Source: Acidobacteria bacterium 28-1 | GTDB taxonomy: Bacteria; Acidobacteriota; Blastocatellia; Pyrinomonadales; Pyrinomonadaceae | Assembly: GCA_002050365.1 (NCBI GenBank) | Contig: MWYZ01000044.1 | Coordinates: 1 to 33,060 of the forward strand | DNA: 33,060 bases | Direction: 5' to 3' | Shown here: positions 1-8,321 of the stretch, one piece after another | How positions within the stretch are numbered: position 1 is the first letter of the stretch | How the letters are laid out: every line of letters starts with the position of its first letter | The notes under the pieces: generated by a model | Told to the model about the DNA's origin: nothing | Seen by the model: only the letters and a program-made list of their open reading frames with translations | Databases searched by the model: none | Program-made: the position numbers and the translations under genes

Positions 1-26
1 ACAAATTTCATCAGTTCGCAGGGCAT
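1..26 (-). CDS. 5' end of an unknown gene, cut by the window edge
   Basis: Only eight codons are visible (MPCELMKF), starting from the ATG whose complement lies at 24-26. The start is supported by an AGGAG ribosome-binding site (complement at about 34-38), seven bases upstream of the ATG. It runs in the same direction as the DUF2188 and FINCPFD-type genes upstream and could be the third gene of that small operon. The product cannot be recognised from so little sequence. Confidence 0.4.
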
Positions 27-103
27 AGTGAGTCTCCTTTTGACTTTTCTTTGGTCAGAAATATCAAAATCAACTTACTTGCTCTGCGTTTCGTTTTCAA
101 ATA

Positions 104-386
104 TCAAATTGGATAAAGTCGAGCTAAAGGCATATTAAATCTCGGAAGACTATTTTACCTTGTCTAATTCAGTTCGTGAGATGTCGTGAACGCCATAATT
201 ACAATCGGCAATCATTTGAAAGAGTTTTTCGGCTCTTATTTGGCTGGAATAATTTATTTCTTTTGAACAACGGGCGATGAAACCACAATCGTGAATGGTA
301 AATATAATGGCTTCAAAAAGTGATTGATATTCTTCATCGAAAGGACAATTGATAAAGACACTCTCCTCATAGCTTGGTTTGCTCAT
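104..386 (-). pseudogene. FINCPFD-type conserved protein, frameshifted and truncated
   Basis: The first 78 residues (386 to 150) read well and carry the signatures of a widespread uncharacterised family that I recall being labelled 'nucleotide-binding' or TIR-like: SVFINCPFD near residues 9-17, HDCGFIARC near 32-40 and YGVHDISRTELD near 64-75. Family members normally continue with LPRFNMP(L/F)ELG. Here the frame stops right after DKVK, but the +1 frame immediately downstream reads SLPRFNMPL. One extra A in an A-run at about 151-156 therefore explains the stop. After MPL the reading breaks again and ends at 104, so roughly the last half of a protein of about 150 residues is missing. It starts six bases after the DUF2188 stop, which suggests translational coupling. 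A sequencing error could explain the first shift but not the loss of the C-terminal half. Function unknown. Confidence 0.65.
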
Positions 387-392
387 TAATGA

Positions 393-668
393 TTACTTAG
401 CTTGCCCATTCTTTGCTTGAATAGAAATTTGCCTTCCATCTTTGGAATGAATAATTAAATCTACATCCTTTGACCGACTTATATTTCTAGCGTATTCGAG
501 AGCCGCATCTTGAGAAGGAAATTTTTCTGCAACGCGAAATTTTCCTGCTTTTCTAACTTGCCAGCCTTCATTCTCAGGAACAACGTGAACAGCTCTAACA
601 ACCGAGTTAATTTTTTTGCGTGAAATTTTACCTTCTATAGAAACATCTCTAATAATTCTTTTCGTCAT
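393..668 (-). CDS. DUF2188 domain protein
   Basis: A 91-residue protein. Residues about 28-88 match the DUF2188 pattern: HVVPENEGWQVRKAGKFR, then a stretch in which a short helix (SQDAALEYARNISRS) leads into a strand-turn-strand ending in LIIHSKDGRQI. Residues 1-27 are basic and lack a recognisable domain. The ATG follows an AGAGG ribosome-binding site a few bases upstream, and an AT-rich stretch with a TATAAT hexamer lies before it. The stop is six bases from the start of the FINCPFD-type gene, so the two are probably co-transcribed. DUF2188 proteins are small and have no assigned biochemical role; the short two-gene arrangement resembles an accessory module, but that is inference. Confidence 0.75.
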   Translation of the reverse strand: MTKRIIRDVSIEGKISRKKINSVVRAVHVVPENEGWQVRKAGKFRVAEKFPSQDAALEYARNISRSKDVDLIIHSKDGRQISIQAKNGQAK

Positions 669-725
669 AATTCCTCTATGTCAATCCATTTTTAATATTA
701 TAACTTTTGAATTATAAATCAAGAA

Positions 726-747
726 AAGGCGAAAAAATTTTCGCCTT
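726..747 (-). terminator. Rho-independent terminator after the DUF4258-like remnant
   Basis: On the minus strand AAGGCGAAA pairs with TTTCGCCTT across a 4-nt loop, followed by a T-rich run (TTTTCTT). It lies about 20 bases past the end of the remnant and just before the promoter region of the DUF2188 gene. Confidence 0.55.
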
Positions 748-766
748 GCGCCTTTATCCTTTTGCC

Positions 767-985
767 TTATATCAAATTCCTGCGCCGTGACATTTTTATA
801 CTTCTTGCCCGAACTTTGTCCACCAATTTGGTTTCCGTTTTACCGTCGCAGTTTTCGCAAATAATATGTTTATTCATAAACAGAAAAATAATCGGCTTTC
901 AATTCATCGTAAGAATGTTCGGAAAAGAAAAATTCTCCTCGATTTACCTTGTCCCGTATTCTTTGAATAACCGACGTAAACTCAT
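767..985 (-). pseudogene. DUF4258-like gene remnant with a degraded SEC-C-like tail
   Basis: No intact frame spans this region, but pieces of one do. From about 976 to 872 the minus strand reads VIQRIRDKVNRGEFFFSEHS then YDELKADYFSVYE and a stop. The pattern I(R)xKVxxGxFxFSEHxxDEL is typical of the N-terminal half of DUF4258 proteins. A second frame then gives VKRKPNWWTKFGQEV, and a third restores KCHGAGI. The last 41 bases (774-814) are nearly identical to the final bases of secA (1043-1084), which encode its zinc-binding SEC-C tail, with two substitutions and one missing base. The ATG at 983-985 is out of frame with the first piece, so at least two or three frameshifts are needed. DUF4258 genes often sit in toxin-antitoxin-like pairs. 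I am fairly sure this is decayed coding DNA and less sure of the family. Confidence 0.5.
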
Positions 986-989
986 AAAA

Positions 990-1023
990 GGCAAAAGTCG
1001 GAAATCAATTCCTAACTTTTGCC
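990..1023 (-). terminator. secA: Terminator downstream of secA
   Basis: On the minus strand GGCAAAAGT pairs with ACTTTTGCC around an inner GGAA/TTCC stem, followed by TTTT. It begins 18 bases after the secA stop. The intervening bases are the same GTAAAAAGTAAAAAGG word found right after the serine hydrolase stop at 18367. Confidence 0.55.
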
Positions 1024-1040
1024 TTTTTACTTTTTACTTT

Positions 1041-3839
1041 CTAAATTCCCGCGCCGTGACATTTTTTATACTTTTTGCCCGAACCGCAAAAACAAGCCTC
1101 GTTCGGTTTAACCTTTGGCTGGTCGCGGACGAACGGTGTATGTTTTCTAGCGTCTTCGCCCGCCACGCCTGCGGTTGACATTGCGCCCGTGAAAGCCATT
1201 CCCGCCGCTTGCCGCCGGGCGCGTTGGCGTTCTAAGCGTTCGAGACGTTCGATTTCTTCCTGCTCGTCTTTGACAACGACTTCGAGATTGAACAACGCCC
1301 GGGTCGTGTGCGTGTCAATGCGGTCGAGCATATCTTGGAACATATCGAAACTCTGCTTTTTATATTCGACGAGCGGGTCTTTCTGACCGTAGCCGACAAG
1401 CCCGATGCCTTGTTTGAGATGGTCAATCGAAAGCAGATGGTCTTTCCATTGCGAGTCAATAATGTTGAGCATTATGTAACGCTCATAGGCTCTTAAAGAT
1501 TCGCTTCCGACTGCCTTTTCTTTCTCGTCATATTTTTCAATCGCCCGTTTCCAAACCGCATCTTCAATCTCTTGCGCTGTCATTTTATTAAAGTCAACAT
1601 TCGCATCAACGGCTGGGTCAACCGCGTAGATGCTCTGAATTTCCGCCGCGTAAGTTTCAATGTCCCAAACATCGGGCGTAACTTGCGGGTTCAAGTATTG
1701 ATACGTTAAATCCGCCAACAAATCTCGCGCGACACCTGTTTCGCCGATAAGATATTCGCGGTGTTCGGATTCCATCATCAACTGACGACGAAGCCCGTAA
1801 ATTGTCGAACGCTGTTTGTTCATCACGTCGTCGTATTTGAGAACGTGCTTGCGCGTTTCAAAGTTACGCGCTTCGACTGCTTTTTGCGCTCGTTCGATTT
1901 GTTTGGAAACAGTTTTCGATTCAATTGCCACGCCTTCTTCCATTCCGAGCCATTCCATCATCGAACGCACTTTGTCGCCCGCGAAAATCCGCATCAAATC
2001 GTCTTCCAGTGACAAAACAAAACGGGTTGCGCCCGGATCGCCTTGCCGACCAGAACGTCCGCGAAGCTGGTTGTCAATGCGGCGCGATTCGTGGCGTTCG
2101 GTGGCGAGAATCTGCAAACCGCCCGCCGCGACGACTTCCTTATGTTCTGCGTCAACAACTCGTTTCGCCTTGCTTAATTCTTCTTCAAATTGTTCGGGCG
2201 CAGCTTCGTCCGGGTTGATTTCCTTGCGTTTGAGATAATCATTCGCCAGAAATTCGGGATTGCCGCCGAGAATAATATCCGTTCCGCGTCCCGCCATATT
2301 CGTCGCAATCGTAACCGCGCCTTTGCGTCCGGCTTGCGCGACGATTTCCGCTTCGCGCTCGTGATATTTAGCGTTCAGGACGTTGTGCGGAATGCCGATT
2401 TTTTTCAAGCGTTCGGCGACGAGTTCGGAATTTTCGACCGAAACCGTGCCGACAAGAACCGGCTGACCTTTCTCGTGCAGCTGCTTAATTTCGTCAGTTA
2501 TCGCGTTCCATTTTTCGGGCAGCGTGCGATAAATTACATCGGAGTTATCTTTGCGAATCATCGGGCGATTCGTCGGAACGATAATCACGTCTAAACCGTA
2601 AGTCGTGCCGAACTCTTCCGCTTCGGTTTCTGCCGTTCCCGTCATTCCCGAAAGTTTTTCATACATTCGGAAATAATTTTGCAAAGTGATTGTGGCGAGA
2701 GTTTGATTTTCACGCTCGATTTTCACCTCTTCTTTGGCTTCGACGGCTTGGTGCAAACCGTCCGACCAACGCCGACCTTGCATCAAGCGCCCGGTGAAAT
2801 CGTCAACGATGATAACTTCGCCTTCCTGCACGACGTAATGGTGGTCTTTTTTATACAATGTGTGCGCTTTTAGGGCTTGCTCGACACAGTGCAAAAGTTC
2901 CATATTCGCTGGGTCGTAAAGATTGGAGACGCCGAGTAATTTTTCGGCTTTTTCCACGCCTTTTTCCGTCAGCACGGACGAATGGTTTTTCTCGTCCAAA
3001 AGATAATCGCCCGTCGTAACTTTCGTTTCTTCGTCTTTATGCCCGCGTTCAAACTGCGGAATAATTTGATTAGCAGTGTAGTATTTATCGGTCGCCTCGT
3101 CCGACGCGCCGGAAATAATCAGCGGCGTCCTCGCTTCGTCGATCAAAATCGAATCAACCTCGTCAATAATCGCGTAATAATGGTCGCGCTGGACGAGTTG
3201 TTCGGGGTCGAACTTCATATTATCGCGCAGATAATCGAAGCCGAATTCGTTGTTCGTTCCGTAAGTAATATCGCAAGCGTATGCTTCTTTGCGAGCGTAA
3301 TCGTCCATATCATTTTGGATACAGCCGACGGTCAAGCCCAAAAACGTATGAATTTTGCCCATCCATTCCGCGTCGCGCAACGCCAAATAATCGTTGACCG
3401 TCACGACATTTACGCCGCGTCCAGTGAGCGCGTTCAAATACGCGGGCAAAGTTGAAACGAGCGTTTTACCTTCACCCGTCCGCATCTCGGCGATTTTCCC
3501 TTGGTGCAGAACGAGTCCGCCAATTAACTGCACGTCGAAATGCCGCATTCCCGTAACTCTGACGGACGCTTCGCGCACGGTGGCAAACGCTTCGGGCAAA
3601 ATCTCCTGCAAAACTTCCTGTTCGCGTTTGCGGCGTTCATCCTTGTTTTCGATTCCCTGAAGAGCATTTTGAATTTGCTCTTTAAATTTATCGGTTCGCG
3701 CTCTCAATTCGTCATCGGATAGTTTTTGCAAACTCGGCTCAATCGAGTTGATTTGCTGGACAACGGGCGCGATTTTTTTCAGGTAGCGGTCGGTGTTGCT
3801 GCCCAAGATTTTGTTAAAAAATTTATCTACTAAAGCCAT
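1041..3839 (-). CDS. secA: Preprotein translocase ATPase SecA
   Basis: A 932-residue motor ATPase that drives unfolded preproteins through the SecYEG channel at the cytoplasmic membrane. The Walker A motif MRTGEGKT is at about 119-126, the DEVD Walker B at 226-229, and the second RecA fold carries TIATNMAGRGTDIILGGNPE and the QLRGRSGRQGDPG arginine-finger region. The helical scaffold (YDDVMNKQR) follows. The last residues CFCGSGKKYKKCHG form the zinc-binding SEC-C tail used for SecB or ribosome contact. Length is in the normal range for SecA, and the GAGGA ribosome-binding site nine bases upstream fixes the ATG. A 5-bp hairpin (CGACA/TGTCG, 3860-3876) sits just before the ribosome-binding site. 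Two envelope-protein genes lie upstream in the same direction and may be co-transcribed. Confidence 0.98.
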   Translation of the reverse strand: MALVDKFFNKILGSNTDRYLKKIAPVVQQINSIEPSLQKLSDDELRARTDKFKEQIQNALQGIENKDERRKREQEVLQEILPEAFATVREASVRVTGMRHFDVQLIGGLVLHQGKIAEMRTGEGKTLVSTLPAYLNALTGRGVNVVTVNDYLALRDAEWMGKIHTFLGLTVGCIQNDMDDYARKEAYACDITYGTNNEFGFDYLRDNMKFDPEQLVQRDHYYAIIDEVDSILIDEARTPLIISGASDEATDKYYTANQIIPQFERGHKDEETKVTTGDYLLDEKNHSSVLTEKGVEKAEKLLGVSNLYDPANMELLHCVEQALKAHTLYKKDHHYVVQEGEVIIVDDFTGRLMQGRRWSDGLHQAVEAKEEVKIERENQTLATITLQNYFRMYEKLSGMTGTAETEAEEFGTTYGLDVIIVPTNRPMIRKDNSDVIYRTLPEKWNAITDEIKQLHEKGQPVLVGTVSVENSELVAERLKKIGIPHNVLNAKYHEREAEIVAQAGRKGAVTIATNMAGRGTDIILGGNPEFLANDYLKRKEINPDEAAPEQFEEELSKAKRVVDAEHKEVVAAGGLQILATERHESRRIDNQLRGRSGRQGDPGATRFVLSLEDDLMRIFAGDKVRSMMEWLGMEEGVAIESKTVSKQIERAQKAVEARNFETRKHVLKYDDVMNKQRSTIYGLRRQLMMESEHREYLIGETGVARDLLADLTYQYLNPQVTPDVWDIETYAAEIQSIYAVDPAVDANVDFNKMTAQEIEDAVWKRAIEKYDEKEKAVGSESLRAYERYIMLNIIDSQWKDHLLSIDHLKQGIGLVGYGQKDPLVEYKKQSFDMFQDMLDRIDTHTTRALFNLEVVVKDEQEEIERLERLERQRARRQAAGMAFTGAMSTAGVAGEDARKHTPFVRDQPKVKPNEACFCGSGKKYKKCHGAGI

Positions 3840-3979
3840 TTTCTTATCCTCAATTAATTCGACATTTCTTTTGTCGCTAAAAACAATGGTGAAGTCGCCG
3901 AACTTACATCAGCAACTATTGATAAAAACAGATTTTGCGGGAAAAGGAAAACGGAAGGTTGAATTTGAGTAGTAAAAGA

Positions 3980-4741
3980 TTATTTACTTTCCGCCTTCGC
4001 GTCTTGCTTGAGAAGTTCGTCAAGCGAGCCGCGTGGTAGGCGTGTAACGATGAAAACTTGGTTGTTTTCCGAGCGGATTTGTGTTTTTTTATAAACTTCT
4101 TTAACCGCTTGGTTTGTTGATGAAGAAGTTCGTAAATCAAAAACTTGTCCAAGGCTTTCGGCAAGTTGGTCTGCTCTTTGCTTTGATGCCTTTTTGATTG
4201 TAAATTCCGAATTCAGCCAATCATTATCAATTTTAAGATTGCTGGAATTCAAAACGATTTTTTGTTTTGATGGTTCAGAACAGTCGCATAACGGATTCAA
4301 AAATAAGCTATGTAATTCGGCAATTTGACCTGCGTGAGCGGCAGATGTCCAATCAGAACTCTCATTTTTCCAACCATCTTCTTCCAATTTACCCGTTTTC
4401 TTAAAATAGGGCGCAAATTCAGTTTGTTTGAAGAAGAATGGTAAAGTGACTGTCTTTTGCTCAATTTCCCTAACTATTCTAATTCTTTCATCCGTTGATT
4501 TAATTAATTCAATTAGTCTTTCCGCAAAAGCATATTCAAATGGATTTATTTCTTTGCCGATTTCATCGCCAACTAATCCATTGTTAGGACAAATAAATTT
4601 ATTGTCTCGTTTGACCTGTGAGAAATTAGACAAGCCGTTTTGCGCTAAGACCTGCGGTGTCGCACCGACCAGCACCAAGCCGAGATAGACCGAGAGCGTC
4701 GTGAGGAAAATTATCGAATTGTTTTTATTTCGCTCGCTCAT
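3980..4741 (-). CDS. Membrane-anchored or exported protein of unknown function
   Basis: A 253-residue protein starting MSERNKNNS, followed by one hydrophobic segment (about residues 10-33, IIFLTTLSVYLGLVLVGATP) that fits a signal anchor or signal peptide ending near VLAQ. The rest is hydrophilic, with three cysteines (one in KFICPNN, two in PLCDCSEP) that could pair once exported. I recognise no family. It lies 56 bases downstream of the 475-residue protein and about 140 bases upstream of secA, all on the same strand, so a shared envelope-related transcript is plausible. The coding reading is supported by length and the clean N-terminal segment, not by homology. Confidence 0.7.
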   Translation of the reverse strand: MSERNKNNSIIFLTTLSVYLGLVLVGATPQVLAQNGLSNFSQVKRDNKFICPNNGLVGDEIGKEINPFEYAFAERLIELIKSTDERIRIVREIEQKTVTLPFFFKQTEFAPYFKKTGKLEEDGWKNESSDWTSAAHAGQIAELHSLFLNPLCDCSEPSKQKIVLNSSNLKIDNDWLNSEFTIKKASKQRADQLAESLGQVFDLRTSSSTNQAVKEVYKKTQIRSENNQVFIVTRLPRGSLDELLKQDAKAESK

Positions 4742-4797
4742 TTGTTCGACTATTTTGCTGTCGTTTTCTCAAGATTCTTTTTCACTAATTCCTCAAC

Positions 4798-6174
4798 TTA
4801 TTTAGACAAATTCGTGTTTGAATTATTGTTTAACTCGGCACTACTGTTCGGCTGCTGTTGTTTGGCTTTTTTTTCTGCGCGGTCTTTCAAACTGCGATTT
4901 ATTAAGTCTTGAGCCTGCTGTTTAGGAAGCACAAAATTTAATTTGAATTTTTTGCCTTCGCTCGTCACTTTTGAATTATTTACCAGAGTTTTACTGTTTT
5001 CATCTAACTTTTTGAATCCGTTTTTATCCGCAAAAATCAAACCCGCCAGTAAAGTGTTAAAGCCGCTGGCGATTGTGCCGGCTTTTTCGGGCGTTTTTTG
5101 GTCGGAAAGAATAATTATGGAAATTTCTTTGTCGTTTTGAACGATGGTGAAATTTACTTTATCAACTCCGTTGTTTTTCAAATGACCGAGAAAGCCGCTG
5201 TTGCCGACGGCTTCAATCGCTTGTTTAGCGACTTCTATCATTTGCTCATCGCCTTCAAACTTAACGAACTTTGATTTTTTAGAATCTAATTTTCCGTCAG
5301 CAGTTATCGTCCCGTCTAAAATAACCAAGAAAGGTTTATTCAAATCAACTTCCTTTTTCGCCAACTTATCATTTAAATTATCACCCAGTTCCTCAAAAGG
5401 CTTTTTATTGATTTCAATTTCATTAACTGCTTCGCTTTCAATCGGCGGTTGATTTTTGGCGGCTAGTTTTTCGTCCGTTTTATCTTTTTTATCTTTCTTT
5501 TCAGCCGCAACATCGTCTTCAAAATTCGGTAATTTACTCGGCGAATTGTTTTTTATCTTCGGTAGTTTTTGCGAATAAATACGTGGATATTTTTTGTTTT
5601 TGAATGACGGAGTCGTCGCAATCGGATTTGGTCTGCCGAATGAATACGGCTCGTTCGGAATCGTTCCCGTCACCGCATTCTTATTAGGTGTCGGCGTAAC
5701 CTGCGATTGATTCATCAAATCAGTGTCGTAGCCAATCGTCGGATTCATCGGAATGCCTGGAATTGACGATTGAAACGTCGAGAAATCCGTGTTTTGCATT
5801 GCCGCAAACTCAGATTCAGGATTGGCAAGCGCAAAATAGCCTTCGGGATATTTTAGCGGCGGAGTTTGCCCCGAAACGTCAATATATGTAATATCGGCAT
5901 CTTCGAGTTCGGTTTTTTCGTAGTCTTTGCTGACAAATTCGCTGTCAGTAGATAAAAGCACGCTTCCAACATAAAGCGTATCTATTACCTGGCAAACGCG
6001 CCCGACAAACGGACTGTCGCAGCCTCTCGTCGTGAAAATCTCGGCTTGTCCCATTACCAAAAGTGACAGCAAATTAAATATTGCCGCCGCGCCGAGAATT
6101 TTATAAAGGCGCGGTGAAAAATTCCAATTTTTTATCTCGTAACCTTGAAAAAGCTCTTTTTCTTGTAGTCGCAT
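4798..6174 (-). CDS. Single-pass envelope protein with TonB-like topology
   Basis: About 458 residues if the ATG at 6172-6174 (MRLQEKELFQGYEIKNW) is used; the frame opens 17 codons further upstream at 6225, but those codons lie in AT-rich DNA containing TATAAT-like hexamers and look like promoter. Neither start has a clear ribosome-binding site. A transmembrane segment (ILGAAAIFNLLSLLVMG) follows a short cytoplasmic head. Next come a conserved-looking stretch with cysteines (RGCDSPFVGRVCQV), a proline- and asparagine-rich linker, a charged Lys/Asp/Glu segment, and a C-terminal alpha/beta domain. That domain begins FLVILDGTITADGKLDSKKS, reminiscent of TonB C-terminal domains. The ending is Gln/Asn/Ser-rich. 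The TonB comparison is inference from topology and one strand pattern. Confidence 0.65.
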   Translation of the reverse strand: MRLQEKELFQGYEIKNWNFSPRLYKILGAAAIFNLLSLLVMGQAEIFTTRGCDSPFVGRVCQVIDTLYVGSVLLSTDSEFVSKDYEKTELEDADITYIDVSGQTPPLKYPEGYFALANPESEFAAMQNTDFSTFQSSIPGIPMNPTIGYDTDLMNQSQVTPTPNKNAVTGTIPNEPYSFGRPNPIATTPSFKNKKYPRIYSQKLPKIKNNSPSKLPNFEDDVAAEKKDKKDKTDEKLAAKNQPPIESEAVNEIEINKKPFEELGDNLNDKLAKKEVDLNKPFLVILDGTITADGKLDSKKSKFVKFEGDEQMIEVAKQAIEAVGNSGFLGHLKNNGVDKVNFTIVQNDKEISIIILSDQKTPEKAGTIASGFNTLLAGLIFADKNGFKKLDENSKTLVNNSKVTSEGKKFKLNFVLPKQQAQDLINRSLKDRAEKKAKQQQPNSSAELNNNSNTNLSK

Positions 6175-6338
6175 AATACTTAAATTATAATAATTATAAA
6201 AATTTACATTAAAACTGCTCGTCAATCATAGATGCGAAACGGCGCAAAACCGTTGCGAACCTTTTGGCATTTTATCATTTCCGCTAGCCGATTGAAAGCA
6301 TTAGACTTTACTTTCCGAAACCTTTAACATTGCCATCT

Positions 6339-7220
6339 ATGGCTCGTTCCCCAAAAGATAAAAACCGCCGGAAAAGCAACGGAAAAAATGCTCGTTCCGA
6401 TATTAACCGCCGAAAGGAACGAAACTTTAAACGGGAACTTGCGCCCGAAAGTTCCGTTAAATTCGGCTCGCCCAAGTTTTTTCCGACCCAAGCTAAATCT
6501 TTGGAAAAACTTCTCGGCGGCATCGGAACGCCCGAACCGAAACCGCTTGTGCCGGACCAGTTTCAAATCGAAGCGTTAGAAGCCATCGAATCGCAAGACG
6601 TTCTTGTAACCGCGCCGACGGGAAGCGGTAAAACCTGGATAGCCCGCGAAGAAATCCGGCGATTGTTAGCCGATGGCAAACGCGCTTGGTACACCACACC
6701 GCTCAAGGCATTAACAAATTCGAAATACACAGAATTTTCCCAAGAATTCGGCGCAGAACGAGTCGGAATTTTAACCGGCGACCGCAAGGAAAATGCGAAT
6801 GCGCCTTTAATCGTCGGGACGACGGAAATTTACCGTAACCAACTTTTCGACTCCTTGAGAAGCGGCGAACAAGTCAATACGGATTTTGTAATTCTGGACG
6901 AAGCGCATTATTTAGCGGACGAAGACAGAGGTCACGTCTGGGAAGAAGCAATAATTTTATCGCCGCCGCGCATTCGTCTTCTGCTTCTATCGGCGACAGT
7001 CGGCAACGCGGAAGAGTTCGCGCGTTGGATTGAAGAAGTGCGCGGCACACGGGTTCGCGTTATCAATCGCGCCGGCTCGCGTCCCGTCGAACTCCGCGCC
7101 GCATTTCTCGCGCCGAATCTGCAACTGCTTCCGCTGTTTGACGACAGCGGGAAATTCAACCGTGAAATAGAACAATTTGCACAGGAAGAAAATCGGTTTG
7201 AACGCCGGCGGCGGTATTAG
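6339..7220 (+). pseudogene. Ski2-like DEAD/DEAH-box helicase, truncated after the first RecA domain
   Basis: The 293-residue reading contains a full first helicase domain: a basic N-terminal tail, a Q-motif-like VPDQFQIEALEA, Walker A APTGSGKT (92-99), motif Ia TTPLKALTNSKY, GTTEIYRNQL, the DEAH box LDEAHYLAD (187-195) and motif III LLSATVGNA. Members of this bacterial Ski2-like group are usually 700 residues or more, with a second RecA domain and winged-helix/ratchet parts. Here the frame stops after ENRFERRRRY, exactly where an inverted heptad-repeat element begins, and no second domain follows on either strand. The ATG at 6339 is preferred over an in-frame TTG at 6330; no ribosome-binding site is evident. 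Without motifs IV-VI it should not unwind RNA or DNA, so I treat it as a broken gene. Confidence 0.8.
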
Positions 7221-7340
7221 TAGGCAGGAAGTAGAAGCAGTCGGCAGAAGGCAGTAGCAGTCGGCAGTATGCAGAAGGCAAAAAAGATTCGCAGTATAAG
7301 ATTAGTATTTTATTTATTAACTGCCGACTGCTACTGCCTA
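7219..7340. repeat. Inverted heptad-word element between convergent gene ends
   Basis: The left arm is built from GGCAGTA/GGCAGAA/GCAGTCG-type 7-nt words (about 7221-7279) and the right arm (7320-7346) is their reverse complement. GGCAGTAGCAGTCGGCAGT at 7250-7268 pairs perfectly with 7320-7338, enclosing a 51-nt AT-richer centre. The left arm starts at the stop codon of the truncated helicase, and the right arm contains the stop codon and last Gln codon of the reductase gene opposite. Confidence 0.8.
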
Positions 7341-8201
7341 CTGCTTCTTCGCCGGGCGCAAGGATTCAAACATCTGCATCACTTTCTCACGCGGTAGTTC
7401 GGTGAATAAATTAAATTGTCCGGCGCTCGTCAGACTTGCGCCGCCGTCCAGATAAATAACTTCGCCGGTCAGATACGAACTCAAATCCGAAAGCAGAAAA
7501 ACCGCCATATCAGTTAATTCACTGTGTTCGCCGACTCTTTGCAGCGGAATCAATTTATACATTTTCTCTGCCAAACGCTCGTCCGGCATCAGACGTGAAT
7601 TCGCGCCTTCGGTCGGAAACGGTCCGGGCGCAATCGCATTTAACCTAATTCCATAAATGCCCCATTCCGCCGCGAGCGATTTCATCAGCGCGACGATTCC
7701 CGCTTTGGAAACCGCCGACGGCACGAGAAACGCGCTTCCGAGTTCGGCATAAGTCGTTACAATTGACATCACCGCGCCTTTATATTTTCTTTCAATCCAG
7801 CGTTTGCCGCAGGCTTGCGTCGCATAAAATGAGCCGTAAAGATTCGTTTTAACAATCGCGTCGAAACCGTTCGGCGTAAGCTGCTCAGTCGGCGCGAGAA
7901 AATTTCCCGCCGCGTTGTTGACGAGTTTAGTAACGTTGCCCTGCCGATTTTCCGCTTCAGCAATCATTGCCTCGACCGCTTCAAATTCTTTGATATTGCA
8001 CGAAATTCCTTCCGCTTTCCCGCCGTTATCTTTAATTTCTTTCGCCGTCTCTAAAAGCGGCTCTTCGCGTCTGCCGCAAATCGTCACGCTCGCGCCGAGT
8101 TCAGCAAAACGCATCGCCATCGCTCTGCCCAAACCCGTTCCGCCGCCTGTCACGACGATGTGTTCGTCTTTGAAAATTTCCTGATTAAAAAGTTCCGTCA
8201 T
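7338..8201 (-). CDS. 2,4-dienoyl-CoA reductase, DECR-type short-chain dehydrogenase
   Basis: A 287-residue Rossmann-fold enzyme expected to reduce 2,4-dienoyl-CoA esters with NADPH, an auxiliary step in degradation of polyunsaturated fatty acids. The cofactor loop TGGGTGLG is at 18-25 and NNAAG at 95-99. The usual SDR YxxxK is absent; instead N100, Y151, S162 and K166 have the same spacing as the active-site Asn, Tyr, Ser and Lys of mitochondrial DECR1 (148, 199, 210, 214). The flanking TTYAELGSAFLVPSA and APGPFPTEGA stretches also resemble DECR. Start: the ATG at 8199-8201 has AGAGGAAGG eight bases upstream and is preferred to a TTG seven codons earlier that lies at this ribosome-binding site. 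A TATAAT hexamer lies about 40 bases upstream. The last codons overlap the heptad-repeat element. Confidence 0.88.
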   Translation of the reverse strand: MTELFNQEIFKDEHIVVTGGGTGLGRAMAMRFAELGASVTICGRREEPLLETAKEIKDNGGKAEGISCNIKEFEAVEAMIAEAENRQGNVTKLVNNAAGNFLAPTEQLTPNGFDAIVKTNLYGSFYATQACGKRWIERKYKGAVMSIVTTYAELGSAFLVPSAVSKAGIVALMKSLAAEWGIYGIRLNAIAPGPFPTEGANSRLMPDERLAEKMYKLIPLQRVGEHSELTDMAVFLLSDLSSYLTGEVIYLDGGASLTSAGQFNLFTELPREKVMQMFESLRPAKKQ

Positions 8202-8321
8202 CCGATTTACCTTCCTCTGCAATTCGTTTAATAATAGTGAAGCGAAATTATAACCGAAGCGGAATTTTTATGCTTCCCGTAAATTTATATTTGTAACTTT
8301 AAGAATTTGAATTGCATACCA

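Noticed and set aside
767..877. Minus-strand 36-residue ORF (MNKHIICENCDGK...) with a CxxC pair, a possible mini zinc-finger protein
   Set aside because: Its start overlaps the stop of the DUF4258-like piece, which was tempting, but the last part is an out-of-frame copy of the secA SEC-C coding tail, so the frame is a by-product of decay.
762..1178. Plus-strand reading frame of 138 codons
   Set aside because: It is antisense to the secA 3' end and the remnant region, with no ribosome-binding site and no recognisable protein pattern; the minus strand explains the sequence better.
1816..3455. Several long plus-strand frames across secA
   Set aside because: They are shadows of a strongly coding minus strand; secA motifs are unbroken and the plus-strand products look like no protein family.
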